64,000 nt of DNA from JADJOY01 sp016713535 [NCBI: Deltaproteobacteria bacterium] (GCA_016713535.1 JADJOY010000003.1:310001-374000); one strand, 5' to 3'. Positions 33,933 through 43,621 are shown, counted from the stretch's first letter. Numbers and translations: made by a program. The notes: generated from the letters alone by a model not told the origin.

Positions 33933-35204
33933 TCAGCAGGGTGGACCGGGTTCGCCGAGCAGCGCGATCGCACCGCCGCCCGGGGAGACCCCCACCACGT
34001 CGGCACCGCAGCGCACCGCCACGACGTCGGTGCGGAACAGGAACTTGGTCTGCTCGACCGCGCTCACGATCGCCGTCGCCTTGGCGCGCGCGGCGCTCGC
34101 GACCTCACCCGCGAACACCACCGCGAGCGTTGCCGGCCCGACGCGGAAGTGGCCGAGCGCGTCGGCGGTGAGCGGCACCACGCGCTCCGACACGGCCTTG
34201 AGTACGCGGCCGAGCGCCGCGGCCCCGTAGCGGTCGCGGATCGCTATCGCGTTCTCGACGCGGACCGCGAGCACCCAGCGGGCGTGGCTCGCGGGATCGG
34301 CGAGCAGCGCCTCGAGCGCGCGCTGGTTTCCAAGGCCGGTCTCGCAGTCGACGTCGACCGGCACCTCGGTGCGGTCGAGCGCGGTCGCGAGGCCACGCAC
34401 GCGACCATCGGCCTTCGCCAGCAGCTCGGCGAGCGCGTCGCGCGCGGCGCCCACCCGGCGCACCTCGTCGGCGAGCCGGCGCCCCTCCCTCTCGAGGAGC
34501 GCCCGCGCCTTGTCGAGGTTGCCGACGTCGAACGCCTCCGCGACCTGGCTCTCGAAGTCGGTGGGTGGCGAGCCCGCCGCGCCGAGCGAGCGCTGGATGC
34601 CCTGCAGGCGGTCGAGCGAGGTGGTGACGAGCTCGCGTAGCCCGTTGCGTTCCTCGACCAGGCCCCGGCTCAGCACCGAGACCCGAAACAGCAGGTCGCG
34701 CAGCTTGGTGACCGCGGCGTCGAGCTGGCCGCGGTTCTCTTCTCGAGCGACGTCGGTGGCGAGCGCGCGGAGCTCCTGGCCCAGGCCGCCCCAGTCGCCG
34801 ACGCCGGCGACGAGCTGGTCGAAGAGCATGCCCGCGATGAGCAGCAGGTTCTCGCGCTCGTCGCCGTGGATGGGTGTGACACAGCTCTCGAACAGCAGGT
34901 TGCGCAAGCTCTCGCGCAGAGCCACCGCCTCCTCACGGGTCGTGATGGAGCGCGCCTCGCTCACCAGCGGTGTGACGTGGAAGCCCGCGCCGGTGAGCTG
35001 ACCGATCGCGTTCATGAGCGAGAGCAGCGTCGACACCAGCTCGGCCTGCACCTCCTCGAGATCGCGCATCTCGAGGTCCTGGCGCAGCAGCAGCTCCTTG
35101 AGGCGCGCGTCGGCGTCGAGCGGCAGGCCGGGCTTGGTTCGGGCGCCGTTGTCGGGCGCCGTCGACGAGTTCTGTGTCGCGCGTGTGCGTCCGAACCAGG
35201 GCAT
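33933..35204 (-). CDS. Degenerate GGDEF-domain protein
   Basis: A 423-residue cytoplasmic protein. Residues 30-280 are helical and coiled coil (RLKELLLRQDLEMRDLEEVQAELVSTLLSLMNAIGQL; RALLEREGRRLADEVRRVGAARDALAELL). Residues 283-420 keep the GGDEF scaffold start DCETGLGNQRAL, but the active-site hairpin is FRVGPATLAVVF where an enzyme would have RxGGDEF. It therefore should not make c-di-GMP; it could bind nucleotide or act as an effector. It is divergent from the HDOD gene at 35545, with 340 nt of shared upstream DNA. No TM segments. Confidence 0.75.
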   Translation of the reverse strand: MPWFGRTRATQNSSTAPDNGARTKPGLPLDADARLKELLLRQDLEMRDLEEVQAELVSTLLSLMNAIGQLTGAGFHVTPLVSEARSITTREEAVALRESLRNLLFESCVTPIHGDERENLLLIAGMLFDQLVAGVGDWGGLGQELRALATDVAREENRGQLDAAVTKLRDLLFRVSVLSRGLVEERNGLRELVTTSLDRLQGIQRSLGAAGSPPTDFESQVAEAFDVGNLDKARALLEREGRRLADEVRRVGAARDALAELLAKADGRVRGLATALDRTEVPVDVDCETGLGNQRALEALLADPASHARWVLAVRVENAIAIRDRYGAAALGRVLKAVSERVVPLTADALGHFRVGPATLAVVFAGEVASAARAKATAIVSAVEQTKFLFRTDVVAVRCGADVVGVSPGGGAIALLGEPGPPC

Positions 35205-35243
35205 CGCCGATCACTCCTGCCGAGCGGGTGGAAGGGCCGAGGC

Positions 35244-35260
35244 TCGGCAAAACCTGCCGA
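35244..35260. promoter_or_regulatory. Dyad CGGCA-N5-TGCCG in a divergent intergenic region
   Basis: Perfect 6-bp arms tcggca (35244-35249) and tgccga (35255-35260) around aaacc. It lies 40 nt upstream of the degenerate GGDEF gene. A same-type dyad with a 5-nt spacer occurs at 45959-45975, also between divergent signalling genes. Confidence 0.45.
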
Positions 35261-35514
35261 CGAGTCCACCGTCGCGACGGTGCAGGATGCCCACCCCGGG
35301 TCCCGCCGCCGACCTGCGCCAGGCTCGCCGGGTACAGGCGACGTCCGCGCGCGGCGATCGATAAGGCCTCGGGGTGACGTGCATTTCGGTGCTCGTGGAG
35401 CGCAATCAACGCGGGTTTCGCGGAACTCCGCCGTTCTCCCCGGGCGCTTCCCGGGGTGCCCTTCTCGCAAGATCGGGTCCGGGCGCCTTGGCGCGCTTCG
35501 TGCTTGACCTCGAT

Positions 35515-35535
35515 TGCCCCGGAACGTCCGGGGCA
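35515..35535 (+). promoter_or_regulatory. Hairpin next to the HDOD gene ribosome site
   Basis: A 9-bp perfect stem (tgccccgga / tccggggca) around acg ends 10 nt before the GTG at 35545 and overlaps the only purine-rich stretch available as a ribosome site. It could limit translation initiation. Confidence 0.45.
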
Positions 35536-35544
35536 GGGGCGCGT

Positions 35545-36387
35545 GTGATCGATCTCGACCGTCTGATCCGACAAGCCAACGACCTCGAGCCGTTGCCGGC
35601 CACCGCGGCGCGCCTGGCGGCGATCGCTGCGGACCCCGATACGGGTGTCCGCGAGGTGGTCGAGCTGGTGTCCTTCGACCAGGCGCTCACCGCGCGTTTG
35701 TTGCGGTTCGCCAACTCCGCCGCGGTCGGTAGCCGCGAGCCGATCACCACGGTGCAGGCGGCGATCCACCGCTTGGGAACCGGTACCGTCGTGACGGTCG
35801 CCATGGGCAACGCGGTGAAGGGCAAGCTCGACGCCGCGGTGCCGGCCTACGGGCTCGGCGAAGGTGAGCTGTGGCGTCACTCGGTCGCGTGTGCACTCGC
35901 CGTCGAGACCCTCGCCGCGGTCGGCAAGGTGGCGGTCCCCGGGGCCGCGTTCACCGCGGCGTTGCTCCACGACGTCGGCAAGCTGGTGCTCGCGCGATTC
36001 CTCGAGCCCGAGATCCTCGAGGTGCTGCGCGAAGCCCGCCAGCAGGGCCACCTCTCGCCGCTCGAGGCCGAGTCGCAGGTGCTCGGAGTCCACCACGCCG
36101 AGCTCGGCGGCCTCATCGCCCAGCACTGGCAGCTCCCGGAGCCGATCGTGTGGGGCATCAGTCACCACCACGGTCCCACCGACGAGACCGACGACGACGT
36201 CGCCGGGATCGTCCGGCTCGCCGACCTCCTCGCGCACCGCGCGGTGCCGCCGAGCAGCAACGATCCCGCCATGCCCGAGGCGGTGGACCGCGCGGCGACG
36301 CGCGTCGGCGTCGGCGCGCAGCCGCTCGAGCGTGTCGAGAAGCTCATCGCCGAGAGGCTCGACGAGCGCCTCGGACGTTACGCCTGA
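35545..36387 (+). CDS. HDOD-domain signalling protein
   Basis: A 280-residue HDOD protein. It has the N-terminal DLEPLPATAARLAAIAADPDTGVREVVELVSFDQALTARLLRFANSAAVGSREPITTVQAAIHRLGT and a residual HD pair H142-D143 in LLHDVGKLVLARFL. ISHHHGP and a C-terminal helix follow. HDOD proteins usually regulate motility, c-di-GMP or stress networks without phosphodiesterase activity. The GTG at 35545 begins VIDLDRLIRQ; upstream in-frame sequence is not HDOD-like. It is followed by motA-motB 266 nt downstream, in the same direction. Confidence 0.87.
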   Translation: MIDLDRLIRQANDLEPLPATAARLAAIAADPDTGVREVVELVSFDQALTARLLRFANSAAVGSREPITTVQAAIHRLGTGTVVTVAMGNAVKGKLDAAVPAYGLGEGELWRHSVACALAVETLAAVGKVAVPGAAFTAALLHDVGKLVLARFLEPEILEVLREARQQGHLSPLEAESQVLGVHHAELGGLIAQHWQLPEPIVWGISHHHGPTDETDDDVAGIVRLADLLAHRAVPPSSNDPAMPEAVDRAATRVGVGAQPLERVEKLIAERLDERLGRYA

Positions 36388-36536
36388 CACGTCGCGCGGC
36401 GGCGCTCGCTCGCGGCGCCTCGCTGCCGCTCACACGCCCAGGCGCGCGCACCGGCTCGCCGTCCGGCGCGCCTCGCCATCCCCGCTCGAGCACCTCCGAC
36501 TCCGCATCCGGACCTGCGAGCGAACGCCGCCCGTGC

Positions 36537-36564
36537 TCAAGGGCGGGCGTCGAGATGCCGATAG
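36537..36564 (+). promoter_or_regulatory. Sigma28 (FliA)-like promoter upstream of motA
   Basis: TCAAG (36537-36541), a 15-nt spacer, then GCCGATAG (36557-36564), close to TAAAG-N14-GCCGATAA. It lies about 90 nt before the motA start, as expected for a late motility operon. Confidence 0.65.
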
Positions 36565-36653
36565 TTCAGCCGAAGGACTTCGACGTCGCGCCGGGCTCGA
36601 TCGGCTCGTAGCCCGGCGCGCCCTGCGACTCGCCCGAGGGATCGCCACCCGCC

Positions 36654-37517
36654 ATGCTCGCCATCGCTGGCTTCTTCGTCGTGATCGGCTCCATCATCGG
36701 TGGCTACCTGATGGAGGGTGGCCACGTCGGCGCGCTGTGGCAGCCCGCCGAGCTCGTGATCATCGGTGGCGCGGCGGTCGGCACGCTGCTGATCGGAAGC
36801 CCGCCCAAGGTGGTCAAGGCGCTCGGCGCGCAGCTCCCGCGCGTCTTCAAAGGCTCGCCGTACACCCGGCAGGCCTACATGGAGATCCTGCGCTTGCAGT
36901 TCGAGGTCTATTCGATCATCCGCAAGAACGGCATGCTCGCCCTCGAGAGCGACGTCTCGGAGCCCTTCAAGAGCGAGCTCTTCGGCAAGGCCCCGTCGTT
37001 CATCAAGAACCACCACGCGGTCGAGTTCTTCTGCGACTCGCTCAGGCTCTTGATCGACGGCGCGGCGGCGGCCGAGGTGGAGCAGATCCTCCAGTCCGAC
37101 CTCGCGACCCATCACGAGGAGACCTCGATTCCGCCTCAGGTGCTCAGCAAGGTCGCGGACGCGCTGCCCGGGCTCGGTATCGTGGCGGCGGTGATGGGCA
37201 TCGTGATCGCGATGGGCGCCCTCGACGGTCCGGCGTCGGAGCTCGGCCACAAGGTCGCGGCGGCGCTCGTCGGCACCTTCCTCGGCATCTTGCTGTCATA
37301 CGGGTTTCTGCAGCCGATCGGAGCCGGCATCGAGCACCTCGGCCGCGACGAGTCGAAGTACTTCCAGTGCATCATGGTGGGCCTGGTGGCGTTCGCCGAC
37401 GGCACGTCTCCGGCGGTGGCGGTCGAGCAGGCGCGGCGCGTCATCTACTCGACCGAGCGTCCCGGCGGCGAGGAGATGAACACGGCGATCGCCGAGATCA
37501 AGCGCGGGCTCAAGTAA
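36654..37517 (+). CDS. motA: Flagellar motor stator protein MotA
   Basis: A 287-residue stator subunit with four TM helices (about 1-20, 33-48, 172-190, 205-222). The cytoplasmic loop includes the charged stretch EILRLQFEVYSIIRKNGMLALESDV used to contact FliG, and the channel prolines lie in PGLGIVAAVMGIVIAMG. It forms the ion channel with MotB. The start is fixed by MLAIAGFFVVIGSIIGGYLMEGG. motB follows by 10 nt. Probable H+ type, though ion choice cannot be read for certain. Confidence 0.96.
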   Translation: MLAIAGFFVVIGSIIGGYLMEGGHVGALWQPAELVIIGGAAVGTLLIGSPPKVVKALGAQLPRVFKGSPYTRQAYMEILRLQFEVYSIIRKNGMLALESDVSEPFKSELFGKAPSFIKNHHAVEFFCDSLRLLIDGAAAAEVEQILQSDLATHHEETSIPPQVLSKVADALPGLGIVAAVMGIVIAMGALDGPASELGHKVAAALVGTFLGILLSYGFLQPIGAGIEHLGRDESKYFQCIMVGLVAFADGTSPAVAVEQARRVIYSTERPGGEEMNTAIAEIKRGLK

Positions 37518-37527
37518 GGATCCGGTC

Positions 37528-38517
37528 ATGGCGGCCGAAGGCAAACCTCGCAAGCGTCGCGCTCCTCCCGCTGCCGGCCACGGCGGCGGTCATCACGGCG
37601 GCGCGTGGAAGGTCGCCTACGCGGACTTCGCGACCGCGATGATGGCGTTCTTCCTTCTGATGTGGATCCTCAACGCGGCGAGCAAGGACAAGAAGGAAGC
37701 GCTCGCGAACTTCTTCCGCGACGAGGGGCCCTTCAAGATCGAGACGAAGTCCGCCGGCGGAAATCTGGCGCAGGGCGGGAAAGGCGTGATGAAGGATCTC
37801 GCCACGGCGCCGGTCAAGGCGCACCGCGGCGACAAGGACCTCGAGAAGGCACGCACCGACCTCCAGCAGAAGATCCAGGACTCTCCCGATCTCGAGGCGC
37901 TTGCCGGTCAGGTCTCGGTGAAGCTCGGCCCCGAAGGGCTCGTCATCGAGATGCACGAGGAGGCCAACCACGAGCTCTTCGCGGTCGGCAGCGCCAAGCT
38001 CAGCCCGGCCTTCGAGCGGCTGCTGGCGTTGATCGGTGAGACCATCGGGCCGCTCGAGTTCCCGGTGCAGATCGACGGTCACACCGATGCGCGCGTGTAC
38101 GGCGGCGGTACCGCGGGCTACTCGAACTGGGAGCTGTCGTCCGACCGCGCGAACTCGGCCCGGCGTTTCCTCGAGACCCACGGCGTGGTGGCGCAGCGCG
38201 TGGCGAGCGTGGTCGGACATGCCGATCGCAAGCTCGCCGCGCCCACCGATCCGTGGGCGACCGTCAATCGCCGGATCGCCATCACGCTGATGCGCGATCC
38301 ACGCGAGGAGGAGGGGGAAGGCGAGGGTGAGGCCGGCGCATCGCCGGGCACCGGCGCTTCCGCCGAGAACGCCGCTCCCGACGCGGCCGTGGTGATCGAT
38401 CCGGGCACGCCACCGGTTCAGCGCGGCCCGCTCGGTCCGCCGCTGGCACCCCCGAACGTGCCTTCGCTGCCGCTTCCGTTCGCGTCCCCGGTGCTGGAAG
38501 GGACGCACCACTCATGA
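37528..38517 (+). CDS. motB: Flagellar motor stator protein MotB
   Basis: A 329-residue protein. A basic, Gly/His-rich N-terminus is followed by one TM helix carrying the ion-binding Asp, D33 in AYADFATAMMAFFLLMWIL. A plug/linker follows, then an OmpA-like peptidoglycan-binding domain (VQIDGHTDARVY, SSDRANSARRFLETHGV, NRRIAITL). A Pro/Ala-rich tail of about 60 residues after the OmpA domain is longer than usual. Works with MotA in the inner membrane. Confidence 0.96.
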   Translation: MAAEGKPRKRRAPPAAGHGGGHHGGAWKVAYADFATAMMAFFLLMWILNAASKDKKEALANFFRDEGPFKIETKSAGGNLAQGGKGVMKDLATAPVKAHRGDKDLEKARTDLQQKIQDSPDLEALAGQVSVKLGPEGLVIEMHEEANHELFAVGSAKLSPAFERLLALIGETIGPLEFPVQIDGHTDARVYGGGTAGYSNWELSSDRANSARRFLETHGVVAQRVASVVGHADRKLAAPTDPWATVNRRIAITLMRDPREEEGEGEGEAGASPGTGASAENAAPDAAVVIDPGTPPVQRGPLGPPLAPPNVPSLPLPFASPVLEGTHHS

Positions 38518-38649
38518 GCGGCGCGCGCACGGCCGTGGGTGGCGCGGCATGTGCAGGCCCGAAGCTCGCGGCTCGAGTCGCGACCCCTCGAGCCGAACCG
38601 GTTTCCCGTCCCATCGGGGACCGGCGCTGAAATCCGCAGGAGGCCCACC

Positions 38650-39216
38650 GTGAAAGTCTTGATCGCCGAGGACGATCCCGTCACCCGCAACTTGCTGTCC
38701 CAGCAGATCCGGAAGCTTGGCCACGAGGTGGTGAGCGCGGCGGATGGTCGCTCGGCATGGGACCTCTACCGGGCCGGCTCGCCGCAGGTCCTGGTGTCGG
38801 ACTGGATCATGCCCGGCATCGATGGCCCCGAGCTCTGCCGGTGGGTCCGCTCCGACAATCGGCCGCTCTACACGTACATCATCATGACCACGATCCTGGG
38901 TGGGAAAGGCTGCTACCTCGAAGGGTTGCAGGCGGGGGCCGACGACTTCCTGACCAAGCCGGTCGACTTCGACGTGCTGAGCGCGCGGCTCCGGGTCGCG
39001 CAGCGGGTGCTGTCGCTCCAGAAAGAGGTCAAGCGCCTCCAGGAGCTGTTGCCGATCTGTTCGTACTGCCGTCGGGTGCGCAGCGAGAGCTGGCTGTGGC
39101 AGCGCATCGAGGAGTACATCTCCACCCACACCGACTCGCGCTTCAGCCACTCGATCTGCCCCGACTGCTACGAGCGCGAGGTCCGCCCCGAGCTCGAGGC
39201 GTCGGTCGGCGGCTGA
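38650..39216 (+). CDS. Response regulator with C-terminal CxxC...CxxC module
   Basis: A 188-residue protein. The receiver (1-122) has D51 (VSDWIMPGIDG), T80 and K103 (LTKPVDF). A short helix (LSLQKEVKRLQELLP) leads to a small Cys module, C137-x2-C140 and C170-x2-C173 (ICSYCRRVR...ICPDCYER), probably a metal-binding knuckle. This tail is widespread in environmental sensor and GGDEF proteins, and its role is unknown. The GTG at 38650 has AGGAGG 6 nt upstream. It follows motB by 132 nt and precedes the Aer-like pair; phosphorylation by the CheA system or a separate kinase is possible. Confidence 0.85.
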   Translation: MKVLIAEDDPVTRNLLSQQIRKLGHEVVSAADGRSAWDLYRAGSPQVLVSDWIMPGIDGPELCRWVRSDNRPLYTYIIMTTILGGKGCYLEGLQAGADDFLTKPVDFDVLSARLRVAQRVLSLQKEVKRLQELLPICSYCRRVRSESWLWQRIEEYISTHTDSRFSHSICPDCYEREVRPELEASVGG

Positions 39217-39325
39217 GCCGCGGGGCGCGGCGGGGCCATCGGCAGCGGTGGTCCGACGGCGCGGAAGATCTTGCCGCTGATGCGGGGGCGGTTCGCGAAA
39301 TCGCGTGCTTTCGGGCACTCCCGGG

Positions 39326-39343
39326 TGGCAGGAATCGTGCTTT
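39326..39343 (+). promoter_or_regulatory. Sigma54-type promoter upstream of the Aer-like gene
   Basis: TGGCAGGAATCGTGCTTT: GG (39327-39328) and GC (39339-39340) are 10 nt apart, close to TGGCAC-N5-TTGCT. Its start point would be about 45 nt before the ATG at 39399. Confidence 0.6.
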
Positions 39344-39398
39344 GGCCTGGTGGTGATCCGAGCGTGTCGCGTCCTCGCTCCGCGCTCGCGGAGGCCCC

Positions 39399-39988
39399 AT
39401 GCAAGCATCCGTCGAAACGCGCGCTCCGAGTACCTCGCGTGCCAGGGTGTCCGAGGCGCGGCGTCGTGAGCCGACCGGGATCGAGCGCGTGCTGGGCCCG
39501 GACGAGCTGATCGTCAGCAAGACCGACGCGAGTGGCCGGATCACCTACGTGAACCGCACCTTCACCCGCGTCTCGGGCTTCTCGGAGAGCGAGCTGCTGG
39601 GTGCGCCGCACAGCATCGTGCGCCACCCGCTGATGCCGCGTGGGGCGTTCCGGCTGATGTGGAACACCATCGAGTCGGGACGCGAGTTCTTCGCATACGT
39701 GCTCAACCTGGCCCGGACCGGCGACCACTACTGGTGTTCGCGCACGTCACGCCGTCGCTCGATTCCTACGGCTCCGTCGTCGGCTACCACTCGAACCGGC
39801 GCGCGGTGAGCCGCGCCGCGATCGATCGGATCGAGCCGATCTACGTGCGCCTGGCGGAGCTCGAGCGCGGCCACACGGATCCGGGCGAGGCGGCCGATGC
39901 CTCGGTCGAGGCCCTCTCGCGCGACCTCGCCGCGGCTGGCACCACGTACGAGCGCTTCGTGTTCTCGCTGGCGGAGGATCGGTCATGA
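39399..39988 (+). pseudogene. Aer-like PAS protein, one frameshift as given
   Basis: Expected 196 residues once one base is restored. The PAS domain matches the aerotaxis receptor type: DELIVSKTDASGRITYVNRTFTRVSGFSESELLGAPHSIVRHPLMPRGAFRLMWNTIESGREFFAYVLNLARTGDHYW, then in the next frame VFAHVTPSLDSYGSVVGYHSNRRAVSR. The break is at 39733-39734, where GGTG stands for the expected GGGTG. Such PAS domains bind FAD and report redox state. There is no TM or signalling domain; the next gene, overlapping by ATGA, encodes a soluble transducer, so the two probably form a split Aer. Most likely an intact gene with a homopolymer error. Confidence 0.82.
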
Positions 39989-41274
39989 CGGCTTCGCCGG
40001 CGGCGACCAACGTGAGCTTCCGAGGCGCCACGGCGGAGCACGCCGAGCGCTCGCACGACCGCGCCGCGGCCGATTCGAGCGCGGCCGAGATCGCGCGGCT
40101 GCGCGCCGTGCTCGACACCTACAAGCGCTGGGTGGCGCGCGCGGCGGATGTGTGCGAGCGGGCCGCGCGCGGCGACCTCGAGAAGCGCCTGCTCTCGATC
40201 GACGCTGGCGGCGACCTCGGGCGGTTGCTCCACGGCATCAACGACACCCTCGACGTCACCGACGCGTTCGTGCGCGAGGCCGGGGTCAGCCTGCGCCGCG
40301 CGAGCGAGGGCGACTTCCACCGCAAGATCCTCCCCAACGGGCTGCTGGGCGCCTTCCGCCACGCTGCCGATGCGATCAACGACGCCTCGCGGGCGCTGGC
40401 GCGCAAGACCGCCGAGCTCGCGGCGGCGAAGGAGTCGCGACACCGCCTCGCCGCCGAGTTCGACGAGTTCGTGAACGGCCTGGTGGCGCGGCTCGGTGCG
40501 GCGTTCGACTCGCTCGCCGCGACCACGAGCGAGATCGTGCTCAAGGTCGAGACCGCGCGCCAGCAGGCCGAGGCCGTGGACGGAGCCTCGCGCGAGGTCT
40601 CGACGGAGGTGCATACGGTGGCGGGCGCGACCGATCAACTGGTCGCGAGCGCCGCGCAGATCGCGATGCAGACCCGCGACTCGAGCGCGCTTTGCCGCTC
40701 GGCGCTCGGCGAGGCGGGCCGCAGCGGTGAGACCGTCGCCGCGCTGGCAGAGGCGTCACGAAAGATCGGCAGCGTGCTCAAGCTGATCGCCGACATCGCG
40801 CACCAGACCAACCTCCTCGCGCTCAACGCCACGATCGAGGCGGCGCGGGCCGGCGCGGCCGGGCGCGGCTTCGCCGTGGTCGCCTCGGCGGTGAAGGGGC
40901 TCGCGCGCCAGACCGCGGGCGCGACCGAGGACATCGAGCGCGAGATCACCGCCATGCGGACCGCGACATCCCACACGGTCGCCGCGATCGACCGCATGAC
41001 CGGCACGATGCGCGACCTCGACGCGATCGCGGCCTCGGTCGCGCACTCCGTCGAGGGGCAGCGTGCGTCGACCACCGACATCGGCGCGGGGCTCAGCCGC
41101 GCGGCGTCGCGCAGCCAGGAGGTGGCGGGCACGATCGCCGACGTGTGCTCGGCGACGCGCGGCTCGGCGACCTCGCTCGCGAGCGTGCTCTCGGCGGTTC
41201 ACGAGGTCGGCCACGACGTGCAGAAGCTGCGCGACGAGGCGAAGCTCTTCCTCACTCAGATCCGCGCCGAGTAG
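39985..41274 (+). CDS. Soluble methyl-accepting chemotaxis-type transducer
   Basis: A 429-residue protein without TM segments. The N-terminal helices (40-150) include two short HAMP-like repeats (AARGDLEKRLLSIDAGGDLGRLLHGINDTLDV; ASEGDFHRKILPNGLLGAFRHAADAIND). The signalling tip is [33 protein letters not shown] at about 260-295, which binds CheA/CheW. The frame begins with an ATGA overlap with the Aer-like PAS gene, so it probably receives the redox signal by protein contact. No C-terminal CheR-binding pentapeptide. Confidence 0.88.
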   Translation: MTASPAATNVSFRGATAEHAERSHDRAAADSSAAEIARLRAVLDTYKRWVARAADVCERAARGDLEKRLLSIDAGGDLGRLLHGINDTLDVTDAFVREAGVSLRRASEGDFHRKILPNGLLGAFRHAADAINDASRALARKTAELAAAKESRHRLAAEFDEFVNGLVARLGAAFDSLAATTSEIVLKVETARQQAEAVDGASREVSTEVHTVAGATDQLVASAAQIAMQTRDSSALCRSALGEAGRSGETVAALAEASRKIGSVLKLIADIAHQTNLLALNATIEAARAGAAGRGFAVVASAVKGLARQTAGATEDIEREITAMRTATSHTVAAIDRMTGTMRDLDAIAASVAHSVEGQRASTTDIGAGLSRAASRSQEVAGTIADVCSATRGSATSLASVLSAVHEVGHDVQKLRDEAKLFLTQIRAE

Positions 41275-41384
41275 CCGCCGCGCGTGCGGCGGTGCGCCGC
41301 GGACCCCGCGCCCCTCGGCGCCAGAGCCGTTGCACCGCCAGGGCGGGATGGCGGCGGCGTGGCTGCTGTGATACGGATCCCCGC

Positions 41385-42741
<1,357 letters not shown>

Positions 42742-42768
42742 GCTCGGGCACGGCGCGCTCGAGCAGGC

Positions 42769-42795
42769 TCAAGTTCCTGGGATTCCGACCGAAAT
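42769..42795 (+). promoter_or_regulatory. Sigma28-like promoter upstream of the HPt gene
   Basis: TCAAG (42769-42773), 14-nt spacer, ACCGAAAT (42788-42795), with CCGA and the penultimate A matching GCCGATAA. It is about 70 nt before the HPt ATG. The -10 is weaker than at motA. Confidence 0.45.
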
Positions 42796-42864
42796 CCATG
42801 GAAACGGCCCATCGTCCCGCGGCGCGCGCCACCTGGAGAGCGGGGTGGCCGGCGGAGGATTTCC

Positions 42865-43269
42865 ATGCAACCTGGCTGGATTCGCGAGGCGCCCACCGAG
42901 GTGATCGTCGCGGCGCCGAGCGCCGACCTCGTCGACCACGACATCGTGGAGGCATTGATCGACCTCTGTGACGACGAGAATCCCGACTTCTTCCGCAATC
43001 TGGTGGGCGAGTTCGAGCGCCATGCGGAGCTGCGGCTCGCCGAGATGAAGGATGCGGCGGCCGCTCGCGATGGCGAGGGGCTCTACCGATCAGCGCACAG
43101 CCTGCGCGGCAGCGCTGGGAACGTCGGCGCGAAGCACATGGCGTCGCTGCTCGCGGACCTGCAGCGGGTCGGGCACGAGGGGCCGCTCGAGCGCGCGACC
43201 GGTCTGATCGAACGGGTCGAGGGCGCGTTCCGTAGCTCGATCGTCCTGCTGGCCGAAGCCGCCGGTTGA
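42865..43269 (+). CDS. Histidine phosphotransfer (HPt) protein
   Basis: A 134-residue stand-alone HPt protein. The phosphorylatable H78 is in SAHSLRGSAGNVGAKHMASLLADLQ, the usual HxLxGSAxxxGA motif, within a four-helix bundle (about 25-130). It should shuttle phosphate between a hybrid kinase receiver and a final regulator; the hybrid kinase at 47042-49108 and the preceding NtrC-type regulator are candidate partners. GGAGG lies 6 nt before the ATG. Confidence 0.88.
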   Translation: MQPGWIREAPTEVIVAAPSADLVDHDIVEALIDLCDDENPDFFRNLVGEFERHAELRLAEMKDAAAARDGEGLYRSAHSLRGSAGNVGAKHMASLLADLQRVGHEGPLERATGLIERVEGAFRSSIVLLAEAAG

Positions 43270-43402
43270 GACACCCGCCCGGGAGGGCGTAGCGAAGCGA
43301 CCGCGAACGCCGGGGCCACCCGGCGATCGTGGCCGCTCGTGCGCGTTCGATCCCGCTCGGATCCGGCCGGCGACCGGAGATGGAACGCTGGCACTTGTCG
43401 CC

Positions 43403-43621
43403 GGCCCGGCAGGAGCCGGGCCCTCCGAGGACGGGGCGGGGTCCTGACGAAGAACCCGCAGGGAAGAAGTGGGCTGGAACAGCCCGCGCCGGAGCTCGTC
43501 GACGTGCGCGTCGCGGCGCGACGCCACGAGCGCGAGCAGAGTGGCCTGGGGGTGGGCCGCGCCGGGGCGGCGCCGAAGGATCGCCGCCCTTGAGCGGGCG
43601 GGGGGCTGGAACCGCCCCCCG
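43403..43621. repeat. Hairpin repeat modules between convergent genes
   Basis: In order: a perfect 8-bp hairpin (43403-43410 / 43415-43422, loop agga), a degenerate module B (gcggggtcctgacgaagaacccgc, near 43438), a module C (gggctggaacagccc, near 43472), and a terminal hairpin 43599-43605 / 43615-43621 that lies 6 nt past the stop of the double-PAS chemoreceptor. Same family as at 11 and 29 kb. It fills the gap between the HPt gene and the chemoreceptor; no gene is seen. Confidence 0.78.

Noticed and set aside
35244-35260. Sigma54 promoter reading of the cggcaaaacctgccg site
   Set aside because: GG and GC are 8 nt apart rather than 10; better read as a dyad.
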